Assembly: GCA_002900995.3 (NCBI GenBank)
Contig: CM035315.1
Span: 1,411,967-1,475,966, forward strand
DNA length: 64,000 bases
Reading direction: 5' to 3'
Source: Ganoderma boninense
Lineage: Eukaryota; Basidiomycota; Agaricomycetes; Polyporales; Polyporaceae
Part shown: positions 1 through 12,161 of the stretch, in pieces
How positions within the stretch are numbered: the stretch's first letter is position 1
Layout: each line of letters begins with the position of its first letter
Made by a program: the position numbers and the translations under genes
Notes under the pieces: model-generated
Told to the model about the DNA's origin: nothing
Databases searched by the model: none
The model's input: the letters and a program-made list of their open reading frames with translations, nothing else

Positions 1-1074
1 ATGGCTGCAAACAACTGCGACTCAGCGGAAATGTCACAGACGACCGAGGACGAGCTTAGTGTAAGCTGTTTCGAGCGTCGTGTTCTTGGCCCAGATGTAG
101 CAGGTGAAGCAGAGCACGTATGCGGTAGTGTCCAGCGTAGTCTAAGAGGCCGTCAGAGCATGGAGACGGCGTCGTGGTTCGTAGCAGACCATCGCTGTCT
201 ACGGAGAACCGAGGCTAGCTCCGCGCTGCGCTCAACAAACAAACGCGCCGGCGCTACCATTGTTGACATCGGACCTCACTCCTTCACACGTCGAACAGCA
301 CTCAAAAAGAAACCAACTGGCGAGACCACACGAGATGCATTCAATTCACAGGAGCAGACCTACAGCTACATGCAACGAGCGAACATAACGGCAAGGGGGA
401 TCGGCGGGAGATAGTAGTAGGAGAGGAGTAGAGAAAGTAGACGATAACCGTATAATAAAAAGTCGACGACGGCGATGAGGAGACACAGCAGCAAATCGAG
501 ACAGAGGCAGAGAGCAACGGGTGGAATGTAGGATCCTCGGGCGCAATCGCAGTGGTGGTGTTGACGTAGTGAGGTCGAGGTTGGAGTGGGGTTGGGGGGA
601 GCCAGCGGAGCGGGGGGTTCATGTTTGCGGAAGACTGCAGCTGTATGTGTATTGAGGGGAGGTGCAAGGCGTACCGCGTGAGCTGGGAGTGGTGTAAGCG
701 GCTCGAGTTCGAGGCGTATCAAGTGTGCGAGTCCAATGGCGCGAGGGGGTAAAGGCTGTAGTAAAACATGGGGGTCGACGTGATGTTGGCGATGGTGACG
801 ACGATTGCAAGTCTTGGACGTGGTGAGCGGCGCGATGCGAGTATTTGAGGAGCGAAGTTGATGATATTGTACATGGATCCCTTCTTGTCGTTGCGATGAA
901 ACTGAGGCTGTCGGAGTCAAATCGAATGCATGAGAGTCGTGTGGTCCAACCGCGTAAAACACATCCCCGTACTCTCCTCCCCACTCCCCTCCACGCTTCC
1001 CCTCCTCCTCCTACATCCCCCTACATCCTCCGACTGCTAACGAGTGTCGTGCGCGTGCGAAGAAAACTAAGACT
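1..1074. other. Intergenic, downstream of DHH1; no gene recognised
   Basis: This stretch lies beyond the DHH1 stop codon. Open frames exist on both strands (for example 1-414 on plus and 366-962 on minus), but they are composition-driven, rich in Arg/Ser/Leu/Pro, and show no motif I recognise. A short minus-strand frame near 60-170 could be the tail of a gene lying to the left, but this is not supported by anything beyond openness. Confidence 0.5.
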
Positions 1075-2723
1075 TCATCGCGCTACGGGGACGCCACGGT
1101 ACCCGTTCGGGTATGGTTGCTGCTGGGGTACGGCACCGCCGTTTACGCGCGGCTGAGGGCCGCTCTGATACACGACCTGTGCAGGCCCTTGTTGCCTCCC
1201 CTGAGGTCCAGGTTGGCCCTGTCGCTGGGCGGGCTGAGGCTGAGGGTGCGGTTGTTGAACGACAGCTTTCCCCTTCTGATCGACATTGTCCTCTGCGGCA
1301 CCTGTGGGCGCAACGTAGAGGCCCTTGTCGATTTGTTGGGGGATGGGCTGGATCTCTGTGCCGAGCTCCTGCTCGATCTTGTAGAGGTTGAAACGATCTT
1401 CGTAGGTGACTAGGTTGATCGCGAGACCAAGGTGGCCGAAACGACCTGAACGGCCGATACGATGGAGGTATGTCTCGGCGTTCTTGGGGAAGTCAAAGTT
1501 GATGACAACGTTGACTGCCTGAATATCGATACCACGGGTTAGGAGGTCTGAGCAGACAAGGTTGCGGCACACCCCGTTCCGGAAATCGTGGAAGACGCGG
1601 TTGCGGTGCGACTGAAGCATCTTGGCATGGGAGTAGAAACAAGAGTAGCCGAGTTCGGTGACTTTCTTCGCGAGGAGCTCGACGCGGTTTGTAGAGTTAC
1701 AGAATATGATAGATTGGTTAATTTGCAACTGCAGGGAGCGTCAGTGTCGCGTAAGGGAGTGTACAAAGCGGCGCCAAGAGGCTGAAACGCACCTTGGAGA
1801 ATAACGTATTCAGACAGTGCACCTTCTGCCGCTCCTCGACATAGGCGTAATATTGAGTCACACCACGGAGAGTAAGCTCTTCCATGAGGTTGATCTCGTA
1901 GGGGGACTTCATGTGCTTCTCCTGCAACGCGGTCGGCACTGTGACATCGGCAAGAAGCGACAAAGACCACGCACCCTGAAATCCTTCACAATGATGGGGA
2001 ATGTTGCGCTGAACAGCATGACCTGGCGATCCTTGGGTAGGTAAGATAGCAGCTGCTCCATGACGGGGGCGAACTCGGCGGACAGCAGCTTGTCCGCTTC
2101 GTCCATGACGAAGACGGGACACTCGCTGAGATCGGCGACGCCTTTGCCAGCAAGGTCGAGAATACGACCAGGCGTACCGACGAGCACGTGTACTGTCTCG
2201 GATAGACGCATGATGTCGTCCTTGAGTGTCGTCCCGCCAGTGGTGACCATGACCTGGGCGCCCATGTGCTTCCCAAGGGTCTTGCATACCTGCGCGGTCT
2301 GCAGCGCGAGCTCACGCGTGGGGACAAGAAGTAGGGCCTGTATCTTGTTCTTGCTTACATCGACCTGTTGAAGGGAGGGGATGACGAAGGCCGCCGTCTT
2401 GCCCGTACCATTCTTGGCCCTCGCGAGGACGTCACGCTTGGTGAGCGCGACAGGGATAGCCTCCTCCTGGATGGGAGAAGGCTTCTCGAAGCCAGCCTCG
2501 AAGATGCCCATAAGGAGTTCCCGGCGAAGGAACATGTCTTCGAATTCGACGCCTTTCGTGGCAAGCACATCTTCGGTCTGGGGACGGTAGTCTTTTGGTG
2601 GTGGGCGGAGACCCGTTTTCCAGTTCTCATTATGGCTAGATAATCTCAATAAGAAGCACGTGTGCATGAGCAGAACAGATATACACACGAGGTGGAGGAG
2701 GATGGGCGGGCTTGCTGGGACAT
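1075..2723 (-). CDS. DHH1: DHH1, DDX6-family DEAD-box RNA helicase of mRNA decay
   Basis: This is the cytoplasmic ATP-dependent RNA helicase Dhh1/DDX6, which acts in P-bodies in decapping activation and translational repression. The model has four exons on the minus strand: 2723-2689, 2635-1975, 1921-1793 and 1728-1075. They sum to 1479 nt, or 492 aa, which is normal for the family. Visible motifs are the Q motif (GFEKPSPIQ), Walker A AKNGTGKT near residues 85-92, [34 protein letters not shown] and [10 protein letters not shown]. The C-terminal ~70 residues are rich in Gln/Pro/Gly, as in fungal homologues. The start was chosen because the short first exon ends two bases into a codon at a GTGTGT donor. 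That phase exactly fits the next acceptor and leads into the conserved [14 protein letters not shown]-terminus. Introns are 53, 53 and 64 nt. The gene appears intact. Confidence 0.95.
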
Positions 2724-4799
2724 CGGGGAGATGAGGGGCGTGCGTGTGTTTGCGTGTGTGGAGTGTTGTTACTTTGTCTAGAACAGGCTCTGAGGCGATA
2801 TCGGGAGGATGGGATTGGCACGGGGGTTGGCAGGAAGCAAGATGGGGCGAGGTTGGGAGCGAGGATGACAGCGAGGAGGGACGTGTTGGCGAGGGGTGGT
2901 CAAGGGCAACAGAATTGGGTTTTTTGGCGACGCTCGTGCTGCATCGTTGTTTCCCACGGGCGGTTATTTAACCCATATTGATAGCCCTCTTACGATGACA
3001 ATTCTACCTAAACATCCTCCTCCATCGACACAGAACAAATAGCCCTTGCATCCAAATCTGACCTAGTTGAAGGGAAAATATCCGGACACAGACCTGTGTC
3101 CTCAGAGCAGGACCATGTGAGCGCTGGAACACAACGTGCAGCGCTCTGAGCCACGCGGCCGTTGACTTAACCCCAGCCAACCTACCTGCAACTTAAGAAC
3201 AGTGCGTTGTGTGTCACTTCAGGCGGATTGCTCTCTGGAAGCGGAGTCCCCGCTGAACGTGCCAAAAGACGAAGGAACAGCGGCGGTTCAGAGAACAGCG
3301 AATATCCTTTAGGACCTGACCTGCCAGTGTAGTACTGGCTGGGCAAACCCGATATGGTTTGCCAGAATCCACGGCACCTACCACACTACTCGAAAAACAC
3401 CTGCTAATTACCACCGGAAGTGCAAGATGCAAGGAATTTCGCACCTATACCACCAAGCATGTAAGGAGTGCTCCCACAGTGCCTTCAATTCCCGATCCAG
3501 TTCGCCCAAGCCAGCCCAGTGCGTACGTACGCTTTGCACTTGCTCTGTGAGTGATGTAGTGCACACTCCTGAGCACCCAAGCAATCGTCGCATTCTCCTG
3601 GACAAATTTAGTGTACCTCGGAAAGTGCTTGAAGGCGTGCGATGCGGAGCAAGGGAAGAACGCTGCGGGTGAACATGTTAGCGCCTTGCCCCCATATAAG
3701 CACCACCGCTGGCACGTGACTCAGAATGGTTTAACCCCCTCCCGGCGACCTCCTCCGGCCAACTTGTCCACTGAGGTTTAAGCTTCAGGCTTCAAGCTTT
3801 CGAGGAATAGCCTATGGTACCATGCATGGATGGAGAACAGTCCAGGGCGGCCATAGACCGACATAGAAGTCCTGCTGTTTTCAGCACTGTGTCTGCGGAG
3901 TGCAACGGCGGGAACTGGTCCCCTGGAATAAAATGGAATGTGGTCGTACCAAAGTCCAAAGTCCGGACTCCACATATCAGTGGGAACTCCATGCACGACA
4001 TGTGGCGGCTAAGAGGAAGAAGTGAAGGGGGGGGGGGTACCTCGAGACAGAATTACTACCTTGAACTAAAGGTGGTGATGAGTTATGCTGTGGATGTAAT
4101 GAGGTATGAGCAACTGAAACCTGAATGCATGGACTTCGGAAATGCGATGCAAGATGCAGAATTATCGAGATATGCATGCGAGTAACTATCAAGTATACAG
4201 GATGATTGGATGGACTAAGGCCACTCAGCCTGCCGCTGGGTCCGTTGGCGAGTAGCAGTAACGACGACGACGAACGGTAAGTAACGAACGAGAGTATTGT
4301 GATAGCGAGGTGCTGCGAGCGTGTGCGTGGATGCTATTGCTATATGCTACGGACGAAAAGTCCAATGCTACGAGCCATAGAGAGATGAATTATCGGAGGG
4401 TGGCATCCTTGAGTAATTAATCATACAATCGACAGACCGGTCTGTCCATGGTTCGTGCTGTTCCAAAGCAAGAGGGGGGCCAAGACAAAATGGAGAGCGC
4501 TATGGAGCTTGCGGGGCGCGCACCGTAGATGAGGAGCCGAAGACTGACCAAGGGAAGACGAAATGGCGGATGAGGATCAGATGAAGGAGGACTCTCGACT
4601 TGCGAGGCGCAAATTCGCCGTCCATGGGCTCTGCGTGAAGCCAAATTCTCAGACCGGCATCCCCTGGGCGGCGTGCACCAGATCAAACAGCCATCCAGCC
4701 ATCCAACCCTCACATGGCTTCCACCGCCAGCACCCGCGGAGCCCGAGCCCCCGTTATGAATCGCCAGGGTGCCGAGCGGCGGAGACTACGCCCCGACCC
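2724..4799. other. Intergenic, no gene recognised
   Basis: About 2.1 kb lies between the DHH1 start and the end of the next minus-strand gene. The first few hundred bases should carry the DHH1 promoter, but no specific element is claimed. Remaining open frames are short and unrelated to known families. A run of eleven G lies at 4027-4037. Confidence 0.5.
4027..4037. repeat. Homopolymer run of 11 G
   Basis: An uninterrupted 11-base G run occurs in otherwise unremarkable intergenic DNA. It is the longest single-base run noticed in the window, and its exact length is the kind of thing sequencing often gets wrong. Confidence 0.9.
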
Positions 4800-7174
4800 T
4801 CAGACTTCTGCGGCGGTTCCGTTCGCGTTCTCGTCCGCGCCCGCCTTCCGCCGCCAGAACTTCCACTTCGCAGCCTTACCAGCCTTCGTACCTCCACTCC
4901 TGTCTGCCACACTCACCGCCACCGCCAAGCCGACACCCATCTTCCCCGTCTCCACATCCACAGCAGCCCCGTCGTGTTCAGACCCGGAATCGTCGGAGGC
5001 CGGCGGCGTGCGCGGTCCCAGCGAGGACGCGGGCGTCGAGTCCGAGCTCGCGCTGGCGAGCATCGGCGGCGGCGTCGACGTGGAACCCTGATTCGAACTC
5101 CCTGAAGTCGAATCCGAGCTTGATGCTGATGACGATGATGAGAACGCCGCCGCCGCCGCCGCCGGTTGCACAACTGTCTCTGTCCGCGAATGCGGCGGCT
5201 GTAGCGGAGAATGCGAATGCGCATGCGACAGCGACAATGGCCTGCCTCCAGAGCTTGCCGGGGCCCACTCCGCTGACAGAAGCGGCGTGGACGAGCTCCG
5301 CACCGTCCTGCTCGGCGTGGTCTGGCCGTATGCGCGCGCGGGGGAGGACGAGGGCAAAGGCGAAGGCCAGGCTGAACAGTCGTCCCCTGCCGCGGACGGC
5401 ACGATGACCAGGTCCCCAGAGGCCGCGATCCACGCCCGGCGCGTGCGCTTTCGAGGCCCATCTGCTCCCGCGACCGTCGGCATTGTCGTGGCTGGGGAGT
5501 TCGTGAGAGGATCGACGGCTGCCGAGCCGTCGGCATCCAGCGCCCCGCTCAGGACGATATCTGCGACAATCCATTCGCCGGCGTCCCCAGATTCCACGCT
5601 CCCACTTGGACCATGCGTGAGTTCGTTCGCGACTCCAACGGAGTCGCAGAAGGTGGTGGTCTGCATGAGATACGCTCGCGCGTGGTCGGAGTCAGGGTCG
5701 GTCCATACGCCGCTGACGGGCCGCGTTGCCGTCCCTGGCGAATACGTCGACGCCGAGGAGGGCGGCATTTGAGATTTCATACCTGGGGCCGAGTTGAGCG
5801 AGAAGGACAGCAAGAATGTCTCCATGCTGTCGACGAGCCTCCTCCTCACACCGGGGGGCTCTTTCGGGCGCGGGGAGGGAAGGAGGTGCACGAGGAGCGC
5901 CTTCCCAGGAGGCGCATATATAGACGCTGATGTGGGGGAAAGCGAGAGAGAATCCTTGGAGAGGTTCTGCGGAGTCGAGGGAATATAGACAGATAGCGAA
6001 CTAGATGACCGCGAGAATGCACCGAAGATTGACCGAGGCCTAGCGGGGCGCGGGGAGGAGGAAGGCGAGATGGATGCCGCGCGCGTACGGACGCTCGACG
6101 CCGCGCCGCCGTAGCTCGCTTTGAGGAAGGGGCGGGAGATGGTGGTGACGAGGATCGTGTTCTTGAGGAGGGCTTTGTCCGAGATCTTCTCGGGGAGGAA
6201 ATTGATCAGCGCATCAAAAGGTCGCTGTGACGGATCGGGGGGTGGGAGGGAGCCGGAACCTTTGTTGAGGAAGAGCACGCTGACGATGGAGGAAGGTCGC
6301 GAGGTCGTGCGCGAGGCCGGCCGAGATGGCGGCACGGACGCCTCTCCGGTGAGGTGAGTGGTCGAGCTGCGTGGAGACGGTGGAGTGGAATGCGAGCCGA
6401 AGCGGAAGACGGACGGGGGTTTCAGGTCACCGTTGCCGTTAATGTCCGACTCTTCCAACAGTTCGACGACTCCCGTGCCGCCGTGTTTTCGCCACGTACG
6501 GGCAACACGTTCTGCCCATTCAAGCACATTGACAAAACGGACAGCACCAGAATCTTCGAGGGCGAGCGGCACAGTGAGGCGAAGGACACGCACTGTGGGG
6601 TATACGATGCCAGGGATGTCTGGAGGATTATGGGTAGCAAGAATAACGAGAGACTTTGCCAGCTGCTGTGACTGAAGAAGGGGCCCAAGGTCTGTCAAAG
6701 ATGGAGCTACCCACGGCGTTGCGTCTAAGTTTCAGTCTGTGTGTAGTGAGATCGACAGCGCACGTACCTCCGACCACAAAAATTACATTGCGCCTGTGAA
6801 AGGCGGTCGCGTTGAGGAGCGCATCGATCTTGAGGAACCACGGTTCTCCAAGAGCAGCGGCAGAATGGCCGGAGAACGGGTCGAGGGGGAAACTTAGGCT
6901 TGAAGCGGTCCTTGAGGGGTCGTGACCGCGAGTCGGAAGATGAGGAGGCAACAGGCGGCATGGAGGGGCAAGAACGAGGACGGAAGGAAGAAGGGCAATG
7001 GAGATGAGGAGAGGTAGCAAGAGGGAGGCTCGTGTGGCGGGGATGGACGTGAGAGGGTGAAGAAGAGGCCAAGGTTTTGGGCGGAGGAGGGACGAAGCGG
7101 ACCCTTCTCCACTCTGCCTCTGGCGTCATACGTCTGGACAGCGGCAGAGGTGGCGGCTGTACGGCCATCGACAT
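4800..7174 (-). CDS. Unrecognised Ser/Pro-rich protein with a conserved-looking N-terminal core; one apparent frame break
   Basis: I do not recognise this family. The long 3' exon is 6724-4800. It joins the upstream exon (7174-6768) across a 43-nt intron (6767-6725), giving a continuous hydrophobic core (FLKIDALLN..RNVIFVVGDATPWVAPS..LAKSLVILATHNPPDIP..VYPTVRVLRL) that looks like a folded domain. A second structured stretch follows (INFLPEKISDKALLKNTILV). The rest, about 400 residues, is Ser/Pro/Ala-rich and probably disordered, ending in a basic WKFWRRK patch. Within exon 1 the frame changes at a run of five G at 6885-6889 (C on the coding strand). One base fewer would make MSMAVQ...DRFKPKFPLDPFSG... 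continuous with the core. This is either a homopolymer error or a real lesion. The start at 7174 is the best upstream ATG but is uncertain. Confidence 0.6.
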
Positions 7175-9274
7175 CCGTCGTGCCGCGATCAAGAGAGTCT
7201 TGGCGCTGTGGGTGCCGAATATAATGAGTAGATGCCGGACGCTGTGGACTGGCGCGCGAGAGCGCAGGGAGCTTTTATGATGGAGGGGGCGAAGTGAGAA
7301 GCAGGGCACGCGCGAGCAGAGGGCAGACGGGTTCAAGAGAGGGCATGGATGCCGTACAGCACTCAGACTCGAGACCAGGGTCCTCAATTACGTCTCATTC
7401 GCTCGTGGCGTAATTCGCCCGATCTGGCACTCCATGGCGAGTCCCACATGCCAAGCATAAGAAATGATACTCCAAGCATTCCAGAAGCATCAGACTGCGG
7501 CCCTGCGATCCTCCGGCAACGCCCCCACGCCGACGGAGCGCTCGCCGTCGGTCCACTCGCCGACACTCCATTCCAGCACACTCCCGCCCACATCCCATCC
7601 ATACACCAAACCCCAGACCTGCAAAGGGCCTCTGAAGAGCCATGTTCGGGGGGATCCGGGGTGCCACAAGTTCATGCTCCACTGTGCGAAATTCGAAGCT
7701 CCTAATCTCGAGATGCGTCGTGCGCAGGCGACCCGGATCGTCCGGCTCGCCACGACGACCGACAACATGCCGTAGGCCCCGTGGTCAGACACATGGTCTC
7801 CAATCTCTACTCACTGCTTGCGGTATCGTAGAATGCGTTAGCCTGGTTACGAGGCAAAAGCACCGAGAATGTGGACGACATCCCGAGAAGGTGCGGCGAC
7901 GAGCTGGCTCAGAGCACCAGCCAATTTAAACACCCTCGCTTGGCCGGAGCGAAGATCACGTCCAGCTCAAGCCCGTTTATAGCTTACTATTAAGTAGTAG
8001 TCTCACTTTCATCTCACGGCTGGCCTCGTCCAAAGTAGTTCACGTGAACGTGGTAAGGGGGAGGCCTCATTCGCCTCTGCGAAGGGCAACCACATCGCCG
8101 ACACCGTCTGTATGAAATTCAACCACGGTCCTTGGCATGCTGTGTATGAGGCAATGAGTCAATCGAAATAGGACGAGTACTCACAAAAGGAAGATGTTTT
8201 CTCGAGGCGTGGTTTCTTGTGCGCTGGAATGTGAAGAGATTTGATTATGCATCGACTTCTTGTGCCTGTACGGACAAATGGGGTTATCGAAAGGCTTTTG
8301 TTAGGGACGTGCTACCAGAAAACGCGTTCACGCACCGTCCACAGGCGCGATTGTATGCAATTGACGCACGCCATCTGCGGACGTTGCAGCGCTTACTAGT
8401 GCTTACTGTATGCATCCTACACCGCCCCACTGTGACGTCCAAGACATGACAAACCGAAACTTGTCACCACCGAGCAGGCGAAGATGCGATACTGATAAGT
8501 ACATGCTTACCTACGGGCACGGGTGCATGTCAACGTTTAACTCTCTGCTGTCCAATGCCCTCTGTTCCGTTCATCCTGGACCTGCCAGGGCCAGCGAGAT
8601 CGCGCTGGGTTCTATACCCGCAGCTCCCGCAGCTTCGCGATCTAGAACTCAAACAGTTCAGAAAACCCTTTCGCTAAGAATCTGCCAAAGGAACGTACCC
8701 TCGAACAGCTCTAAACGTGCACGGCACGCCGCACAGAACACAAATAGCCATCCCGCGGACCGTTGGAGATCAGAAATATTCACGGAGGACCGTACATTCC
8801 CCCATTTGTCGTTTGCCAAATACCTCACCCATAATAGCTCGCGTCTTTAGGCCTTCTTAGCTGCGGAAAGTGACTTGGCCTATTTTCAGCACGCGTGACC
8901 CACCTCGCCACGTCGTAGGATGGCTAGGCAGGCTCAGAACCTCCTATCCATGGCGGTCCGCACGTCCAAGCTTCCATCCGGTCAACAGACAGAGCGAGTC
9001 AACTGACAACTCACCAAGCACCGTGACAGCGAGTCATCGTACTCGGGCTCGCACGCTTGCTATTCGGGCCCATTCTCGTTTCCAGCTCATCTGACGAGAT
9101 GTCATGGGGCTAAGACTAGAGCAACGGCTGCGACGCGGTGCGAGAACGGTTGTGCGCAGGAATGTTCAAGGTGCACCGCGCCGCGGGAAGGGTCGCCAAG
9201 ATGGGCCAAGCGAGAAAGGAGCAGAGAAAGGGATTATGCGAGGGCAAAGTACGCGACAGGCTTTAACATGAGGC
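7175..9274. other. Intergenic, no supported gene
   Basis: About 2.1 kb separates two minus-strand genes. A Trp/Gly-rich frame on minus at 7490-7792 and a plus frame at 8410-8850 are open, but neither has an ATG-led model, splice partners or a known motif. I see nothing else. Confidence 0.45.
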
Positions 9275-10144
9275 TCAGAATGGAAGCTTGGAGTAGGACA
9301 CCGGCCGGGCTACGCTGACAGGCGAGGGCGTCTTGCGTCGGTAGGTCTGTTAGAAAACGGAGAGAATGTCAGCGAGGGGTCCGATGGTGGGCATTGAGCG
9401 GGATTAGCATGCTACACGTGTGTGCAGGGTACGCATACAAGCAGCCTGGCAGACACCGACGGCGGAGAACAGGCGTCCCGCCGCAGGAATACCAAGCGCG
9501 AGGGCGTCACGAACAAAAAGATGGATGCGAGGTTGGGAAACCGGGTGGGGGAAGCAATAGCCCGAAAGAACACGAATGATGCACTGGCAACTCACCGTCT
9601 TGAACCGCTCTATGCGGGCCTTCATGTCCTTCATGAGCACCTTCTGCTCGCGAAGCCTCTCCTGCTGCGTCCGTTCCCACTTGTGGCCCTTGAACATCCG
9701 CTTCTTGCCCGCGTACAGCCTGTTGCCCACGTCCGCGCCCTTGATCTCCTTCTCCTTGTACTCGCCCTTCCACTCGACCGGCATGTCCCACAGCTTCTTC
9801 GCCTTTGCCTTCCCTTCCGCCTGCTTGACCTCTACAGCTGAGCTGCCTGCTTGGGCTGTCGAAGTTGCCGCAGCTTCCGACGCTGTAGCGAGCTCGGCGA
9901 GTGACAGCTTCGGCCCAGGGGGGAGGAGGTGCAGCGTGCCGCTGGCCCGCGCGTTCTTGACCAGGTCCGCTTGCCTTCTGAGAGAGTACTTTGCTGAGGA
10001 CCAGCGGCCAGTATCAGCACTTTTGTGGGGCAAGAAGGGGTTCCGGATGTTTGGCCGTGGGTTTGAGAGCTTCGGGTCGTTGCGGAGGAGAGGGGCAAGC
10101 TCGCGTATGCGGAACCTCTTCACTGCCTGCATTGCGGCAGCCAT
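9275..10144 (-). CDS. MRPL25: Mitochondrial large ribosomal subunit protein mL59 (MrpL25 family)
   Basis: This is a fungal mitoribosome large-subunit component. Exon 1 is 10144-9596 and exon 2 is 9346-9275, with a GTGAGT donor and a TAACAG acceptor in phase 0. The sum is 621 nt, 206 aa. The N-terminus carries the family pattern LLRNDPKLSNPR..NPFLP, then TGRW..AKYSLRRQADLVK. The middle has the basic KKRMFKGHKWERTQQERLREQK stretch (residues about 150-170) shared by MrpL25 homologues. Exon 2 adds a short basic tail ending SYSKLPF. The 249-nt intron is long for this window. The start codon is divergently arranged 418 bp from SEC62, so both probably share an upstream region. The frame is intact. 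Confidence 0.85.
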
Positions 10145-10562
10145 AGTGAGATGGGTAGAGGAGGAGTAGGGCTAGTGATGCTGAGAAACCGCGGCCTGGC
10201 TGAGATAGAGATGCAAGGTGGTGCGGGACTGGTGAGCGGAGGTGGACAGTCGCGTCCAGCAGCGATGAAGGGCACTAAACGCCGAAAGTTGTGAGGCGCT
10301 GGGATGCACGCGGGTTGGATGAGCTTACATCATCCATATTTCCGGATATGGGAGGGGGAGGCAATGGTCAGCCCAGTGTGAGGTGGCTTGCCAGCTCAAC
10401 CGCGCCTTCTCTCCCTTCCTTTCGTCCTCTTCGCCGTCCTCGGGCTGCTCTCTTCCTACGTTACGACCCCCTCTAGTGCGCCTTTCTGCCCTCTCTTCCT
10501 GTTTCTTCCATCTTCAATTTGATGGCTGACTAATTGGTCGGAAATTCCAGGTATAACTCGCT
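10145..10562. promoter_or_regulatory. Divergent intergenic promoter region between mL59 and SEC62
   Basis: The 418 bp between the two divergent start codons must hold both 5' regions. The SEC62-proximal half is strongly pyrimidine-rich on the plus strand (about 10390-10515, CT-rich stretches), which is common just upstream of highly used fungal start sites. No TATA box or named operator is claimed. Confidence 0.55.
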
Positions 10563-11563
10563 ATGGAGCAGCAGTCCAAGGCTCCGCAGGAGATCCGGAA
10601 TGTCGTTAATTTCCTGCGAAGCAGCAACGCAGGCATCAAGGTCCGCGTCGGCATCCTCAACGGCAAGCGTATAGACTACTTTAAGGGTGCGTCCAAACCG
10701 CCCTCTCCTTCGTCTCCCATCTTGCCGAGCCGACCCTTGCCCTTCCCGGCACAGGCAAGGCCGCCGTCAAGGCCCTCACTTCGCCTGCGTACGCCAAGCT
10801 CAAGAATGTCCCCAAGGTCGCCGATGAGCAGGAGGCCACCCAGCTCCTGCTCACCATTATCCCCTTCGCCTTCTTCCTCCGCGTCGAGCGCGGTATGCCC
10901 ACGGGCTCGTCAACCAATTCGCCCAAGGCGCTCCAGATCACCCAGATGCAGACATTCGTCGCCTCCGACTACTACGCATGGTTCTATGAGGGTTCCCAGT
11001 GGACGACCTACCTCGGCGGCGTCGCGATGGTTGCCGTCATGCTCGCCGGCGTCATGTTCCCGCTCTGGCCGCCCATCATGCGCCTTGGCGTGTGGTATCT
11101 CTCGATCGCTGTCCTGGGCTTGATCGGTCTCTTCTTTGCGCTGGCGATCGTCCGCCTGATATTCTACATCATCACCGTCATCGTCGCAAGTCCCGGGATT
11201 TGGATATTCCCAAAGCTGTTCGCGGACGTAGGATTCGTGCGTGCCTTCTCTCATCCCCTCAAACCCCGACACCTCCCATACATATATATTCATGGTCTAA
11301 GGACACGTCACTGACGGCGTTGCATTTTCTAGGTCGAGTCGTTCATCCCGCTCTGGGAATGGGATCTCCCCAAAAAGAAGACCAAGAAGAAGCGGGCCGA
11401 GAAGGAAAAGTCCTCCAAGGGCAAGTCCACCGCTATTCCCGAGGGCTCAGCCTCTCCAACCCTTTCTGCATCCGCCCACATTGAGGATGTTCCCGACTCA
11501 GAGGATTCCCGCCCCGCAAGCCGACAAGCCCGCGTAGAGGAGGTTCCCGACGAGGACTCATAG
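10563..11563 (+). CDS. SEC62: SEC62, ER protein translocation subunit
   Basis: Sec62 works with Sec61/Sec63 in post-translational import into the ER. Exons are 10563-10686, 10755-11236 and 11333-11563, 837 nt in total, 278 aa, close to the yeast length. The N-terminal cytosolic domain (IRNVVNFLRS..GIKVRVGILNGKRIDYFKGK) is typical. Two membrane segments follow at about residues 127-146 and 155-186, separated by a short PLWPP loop as in the family. The C-terminus has a Lys-rich stretch (KKKTKKKRAEKEK) and an acidic end. Both introns (68 and 96 nt) are GT-AG and phases match exactly. No frame problem is seen. Confidence 0.95.
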
Positions 11564-12161
11564 GCCACGTCATGCACCGTACATATAATTATTTGCATCG
11601 TCGACCGCCGCCATGTGGCCTGAGCCGTGGCCGTAGCTGGCTGCGGTGTGGGAGCAAGCGTTTGAGGACGACTTATATCACGCTGTATCTATCCGACCGT
11701 CTGCTGTTGCCTCTCTTCAGGATATTTAATCGAACGGTTTGAGAACGAGGATTCACAACCGTGGCTGACGTCACTGGGATGCGAGACGACGCGTTGAGGA
11801 GGGTTGCTGCACCTGGATTTTGCCGTTAGCAGATCGATCAGGCCTGGTATCGGTTGTCTATCCATGAACAGGTTAGCTTGTCAATGTTCTATCAGAGCCC
11901 GACCTGCAGAGTTCGCGGAGTGGTATGGTGACATGCAGCGTGCACACAACGGAGAAAAGAGCCTTTCCCCACCTTTCCTAGATGCTAAAAAGCATATCAG
12001 TTCATACGTCATATCAGTCTGCATCATTAATATTGACCAGATGGTGTCCCATTGCTTCCGGTCGCAGCATGCCAGCGAGGAGACGCGGTGAGGAAAGGTC
12101 GACCTGCATAGTTCCTGATACTCTAGACGCGCTAGCAGCAGAAGGAGCAGAACATACAGCA
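11564..12161. other. Convergent 3' region between SEC62 and SDH5
   Basis: About 600 bp separates two convergent stop codons. It should hold both 3' UTRs and polyadenylation signals. No coding sequence or RNA gene is recognised. Confidence 0.5.

Noticed and set aside
366..962. 198-codon minus-strand frame downstream of DHH1
   Set aside because: Composition-driven (His, Leu, Pro, Ser) with no motif. It lies in the expected 3' region of DHH1.
7490..7792. Trp/Gly-rich minus-strand open frame of 100 codons
   Set aside because: It starts at GTG, no ATG or splice partner in frame was found, and other frames over the same bases are equally open. No family recognised.
8410..8850. 146-codon plus-strand frame
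   Set aside because: No recognisable domain, no flanking exons.
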